Below are positions 61,695 through 64,000 of a stretch of DNA of 64,000 nucleotides, piece after piece. Below the pieces are notes generated by a model. That model saw nothing but the letters and a program-made list of their open reading frames with translations. It did not search any database and was not told where the DNA came from. The position numbers were made by a program, and so were the translations under genes. Source of the DNA: Nocardioides aquaticus (GTDB lineage: Bacteria; Actinomycetota; Actinomycetes; Propionibacteriales; Nocardioidaceae); assembly GCF_018459925.1 (NCBI RefSeq), contig NZ_CP075371.1:2108001-2172000 (forward strand). The letters run 5' to 3'. Numbering within the stretch: position 1 is the first letter of the stretch; each line of letters starts with the position of its first letter.

Positions 61695-61742
61695 TGCCCG
61701 CGGCCATCCCGGCCGCCCCGCAACCACATAACGGTCGTGGTC

Positions 61743-62093
61743 TCAAAGGTCGAAGAGCGACCCGCCGGTAGCGCGGTTGAACTGCTGCTCGGTCCGCACC
61801 TCGGGGCTCGGCTCGACGTGGGGCGCCTCGTCGAGTGCGGCCTCCCGCGCGGCCAGCTCGGCTCGGCGCCTGCGTCGATACAGCTTCAGGTCAAGCTCGA
61901 CCGCCGCCGAGACCACCATCCCGGCCGCTAACACTGCGGGAAAGAACCACACGACAAGGGTGAAGAGCAGTGCCTGAGAGTCCGTGGCGTTGATGGTGTT
62001 GGAGGTCCAGTCGGTGTGCGCGAAGGCGAACCAGTAGACCGCAATGAACGCGACGGTGCCACCGATGGCTCCGAGGACGCCTGACCAGGTCAT
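61743..62093 (-). CDS. small membrane protein, two TM segments
   Basis: 116 aa from ATG 62093. TM segments 'SGVLGAIGGTVAFIAVYWFA' and 'LLFTLVVWFFPAVLAAGMVV' are followed by a cytoplasmic Arg/Glu-rich tail (LYRRRRRAELAAREAALDEA). Start could also be ATG 62123. Function unknown. Confidence 0.6.
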   Translation of the reverse strand: MTWSGVLGAIGGTVAFIAVYWFAFAHTDWTSNTINATDSQALLFTLVVWFFPAVLAAGMVVSAAVELDLKLYRRRRRAELAAREAALDEAPHVEPSPEVRTEQQFNRATGGSLFDL

Positions 62094-62140
62094 GCCGCCG
62101 ATGGTGGCACCGGTGGCTGGCATTGTCTTAGGAACGGACG

Positions 62141-62170
62141 AAGCCCCCACCCGGTCTCGGGTGGGGGCTT
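62141..62170 (-). terminator. hairpin terminator
   Basis: AAGCCCCCACCCG pairs with CGGGTGGGGGCTT. It lies after the leftward gene that ends at 62186 and before the leftward membrane gene. Confidence 0.8.
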
Positions 62171-62185
62171 CGTGGTGTCTGGGGG

Positions 62186-62428
62186 TCAGCTGGTCGCGGC
62201 GTAGAGGGCACGCAGTGCGGGCTCGCGCTCCTCGCGGGTGCCGGCGTTCGCAATGCGCTTGCGGAGCTCGTCTGCCACGAGGGGAGCCCAGGTGGTGTCG
62301 CCGCGGTAGTGCTCGGCGCACTCGATGACCGCGTCGAGGCTGAGGAACGCGAGGCACTGGCGGGCGTACTCGACGGTCATCGTCATCGGGACGGTGGTCG
62401 GGGCGGTGGGGCTGGGGGCGAGGGTCAT
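62186..62428 (-). CDS. small hypothetical protein
   Basis: 80 aa from ATG 62428 with AAGGA 8 nt upstream. A Thr/Pro-rich start is followed by 'VEYARQCLAFLSLDAVIECA' and 'WAPLVADELRKRIANAGTRE'. Helical, soluble. No family known. Confidence 0.55.
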   Translation of the reverse strand: MTLAPSPTAPTTVPMTMTVEYARQCLAFLSLDAVIECAEHYRGDTTWAPLVADELRKRIANAGTREEREPALRALYAATS

Positions 62429-62533
62429 GGGGTGTCCTTGGGGGAGGGGTCGGCTGGCGGTGTTCCGTCTGCCTGTACCGGGGACCGTCCGGGCGGACGC
62501 ACCCCCTGCCAAGTATCCGCAGGGGAGTCAGTC

Positions 62534-62722
62534 TCAGAACCCCGGCAGACGCGCGTCCCCTCCACCCTCGAGCTCAGCCAGCTCAGCCTCGATGAGGTCC
62601 CGCGCCTGCTCCAACCCGAGCACCAGGTCTTGGCCCAGCTCCCACCGCTTCAGCAGCGCCTCCTCGGTCATCGCCAGAGTCATGCGGAGCAGTCGGGTGT
62701 GGTCGTTGGGGGAGTCGTCCAT
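62534..62722 (-). CDS. small helical protein downstream of the HEPN gene
   Basis: 62 aa from ATG 62722. It is one long charged helix pair: 'RLLRMTLAMTEEALLKRWEL' and 'LVLGLEQARDLIEAELAELE'. It is in the same direction as, and 40 nt after, the HEPN-domain gene, so the two may form an operon. Antitoxin role is a guess. Confidence 0.5.
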   Translation of the reverse strand: MDDSPNDHTRLLRMTLAMTEEALLKRWELGQDLVLGLEQARDLIEAELAELEGGGDARLPGF

Positions 62723-62762
62723 GACCGCCACCGTGCCCGGACCTCGGCTCCCATCAGAGGCC

Positions 62763-63293
62763 TCAGTTCTCGTGCCACGCCTCGTCCGTCGGGACTACCG
62801 CAGCCCACACCGCCGCTAGGTCCGCCTGCGCCTGGTCCGCAGCAGCCAACAACCACCCCAAGCTCTTCACCGGGAACGACTGCACCTGGTGCTTGCCCCG
62901 CTTCACCGTCGACACATGCACCACCTGCTCGTCCAACCGGACCCGGTCGACGAACCCGTGCGCCAGGTCGTTCCGCAGCCGGTAGAACCGCCTCAGCACC
63001 TCAACCAGGAGCGGCCACCGACCGTCCAGGTCCCTCTCCTTGAGGAGATGGTCCAGGTGACGCAGACGGTCGTTGACCGACAGTCGCGACACCACCTCAG
63101 AGCTCAACCACAACCCTGCCGAGGCGTCCCGGGCGTGTGCGTCCGCCAAGACCTCGTCCAGGGCCATCTCGATCCTGGTGGCCCGCTCGAGGACCCGGGC
63201 CCGCATCCGGTGTGCCGTCGTGGTCGCCGGCGCCGGTCCCAGCAGCTCCTCGAGGACCGCCTCAGCGTTCGGCTCTTGGTCGTCTGTGCTCAC
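62763..63293 (-). CDS. HEPN-domain-like protein
   Basis: 176 aa from GTG 63293. An all-helical protein with 'RRFYRLRNDLAHGFVDRVRL': R107-N-D-L-A-H112 is the Rx4H signature of HEPN ribonucleases. The N-terminal part 'RVLERATRIEMALDEVLADA' also fits HEPN helix 1. HEPN proteins often act as RNases in toxin-antitoxin or abortive-infection systems. Whether this one is catalytic cannot be told. Confidence 0.6.
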   Translation of the reverse strand: MSTDDQEPNAEAVLEELLGPAPATTTAHRMRARVLERATRIEMALDEVLADAHARDASAGLWLSSEVVSRLSVNDRLRHLDHLLKERDLDGRWPLLVEVLRRFYRLRNDLAHGFVDRVRLDEQVVHVSTVKRGKHQVQSFPVKSLGWLLAAADQAQADLAAVWAAVVPTDEAWHEN

Positions 63294-63423
63294 GCCGGGA
63301 CCATACGGGCGCCCGGGCGCACCTAGCTGCCCTCAGCAGCCCCCGCCCGGACGGTAGGGAGCAGGAATTAGCCCCTGAAGCCCTGCCGTGCGCAACCCCG
63401 GCCACCTGCCGACACCCCGAACC

Positions 63424-63633
63424 ATGGACCGCATCGCTGCGGTCATCATCTGCGTCGCCCTGTGCACCCCGGCAGCCATCGGAGGGGCATGGGTCATCAC
63501 ACGACTCGAACGAGGCGATGACCAGGTCGGGTGCGCCGTCACCCTCGCCCCCGATGGGACACTGACCGGGTACGGGTGCCCGGGCCAGCCGACAACGCCG
63601 GCGCCCCTCCCGGTCGGGACCGTCCTCGCGTGA
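63424..63633 (+). CDS. small single-TM protein
   Basis: 69 aa from ATG 63424. 'RIAAVIICVALCTPAAIGGA' is a TM or signal anchor, followed by 'DQVGCAVTLAPDGTLTGYGC', with two Cys. The stop overlaps the next gene (GTGA). Confidence 0.55.
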   Translation: MDRIAAVIICVALCTPAAIGGAWVITRLERGDDQVGCAVTLAPDGTLTGYGCPGQPTTPAPLPVGTVLA

Positions 63634-64000
63634 TCGAGTCCAGGAAGGTCTCCGGGCGCGCGCTCATCGCCCGCCTTCACATCCTCGAGATGCGACAGCA
63701 CCGTGCCCAGCCCTGGGTGCCTCAGATGGTCGAGGTCGTCCGCCGGGACCTCCTCGGCAGCTACCACGACCACGAGCTCGACGCCGCCTACGACAACGGC
63801 ACACAGCTCCTCGACCCGCTCTCCCCGGAGGACTTGGAGTTCGTGTTCGACGAGGGGTGCCACTACTCGATGACCGGGCAGACCTCCGAGGAGCTCCTGA
63901 CAGCTGCACTGGACGACCAGGACAAGCGCCGGCAGGCAAGGTCCCTTCTCACGGTCCCGGAGCCCGGTGAGGTGGACGAAGACGAGTTCTGGACCCTGTT
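63630..64000 (+). CDS. hypothetical protein, truncated by window end
   Basis: GTG 63630 opens a frame that stays open to the last base (123 codons seen). It shows 'RALIARLHILEMRQHRAQPW' and an acidic part 'LLDPLSPEDLEFVFDEGCHY'. The GTGA overlap with the preceding gene supports it. No family recognised. Confidence 0.55.
   Translation, partial: MIESRKVSGRALIARLHILEMRQHRAQPWVPQMVEVVRRDLLGSYHDHELDAAYDNGTQLLDPLSPEDLEFVFDEGCHYSMTGQTSEELLTAALDDQDKRRQARSLLTVPEPGEVDEDEFWTL

Overview
The window is high-GC actinobacterial DNA. The gene order tlyA, ppnK, recN, pyrG, NUDIX, xerD, parA, scpA, scpB, rluB, cmk, der matches the segment known from Mycobacterium and relatives. Gene content (alanine dehydrogenase, DUF1015, ImuA'/ImuB/DnaE2) fits a Nocardioides-like member of the Propionibacteriales, but the genus is inferred from general knowledge and was not tested.

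Positions 1-2745 hold the 3' part of a 23S rRNA gene, a spacer, a 5S rRNA gene and a terminator. Positions 2861-33820 are a dense chromosomal block, mostly on the + strand, in which many genes overlap by 4 bases (ATGA or GTGA). It encodes nucleotide metabolism (ppnK, pyrG, NUDIX, cmk), DNA repair and recombination (recN, xerD, a Ski2-like helicase), chromosome segregation (ParA-like, ScpA, ScpB), ribosome maturation (tlyA, rluB, der), aromatic amino acid synthesis (chorismate mutase, prephenate dehydrogenase) and an SOS-controlled mutasome (imuA', imuB, dnaE2) with a perfect LexA palindrome in front.

A tRNA-Pro(GGG) gene at 33990-34063 marks the left edge of an integrated phage-like element that runs past the right end of the window. 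Between the tRNA and the integrase lies one very large gene (34584-42467). Its product is predicted to be secreted and carries two near-identical FN3 domains, seven apparently identical 239-residue beta-helix-type units (717-bp DNA repeats) and a C-terminal cutinase-like serine hydrolase. A 31-nt identical hairpin sits on each side of this gene, so it looks like a cargo module. After the integrase and a small excisionase-like gene come a single-chain MmeI-type restriction-modification gene, a decayed terminase fragment, a leftward replication operon (winged-helix protein, replisome organiser, RecA-fold helicase), a CHAP endolysin overlapping an endonuclease/exonuclease/phosphatase-fold gene, a holin candidate, zinc-ribbon mini-proteins, two lipoproteins and a HEPN-domain gene. 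No capsid or tail gene is in the window.

Two non-coding signals tie the phage region together. One is a 14-15 bp quasi-palindrome (TCAGG-TCCCC-CCTGA and variants) found in intergenic gaps across about 16 kb. The other is a roughly 56-nt polypurine element duplicated at two divergent intergenic regions. Several genes, including the normally essential ppnK, are broken by frameshifts that each disappear if one base is added to a G or C run. This points to systematic homopolymer under-calling in the assembly, so frameshifts here should not be read as decay without checking. Two in-frame nonsense codons in the phage region cannot be explained that way.
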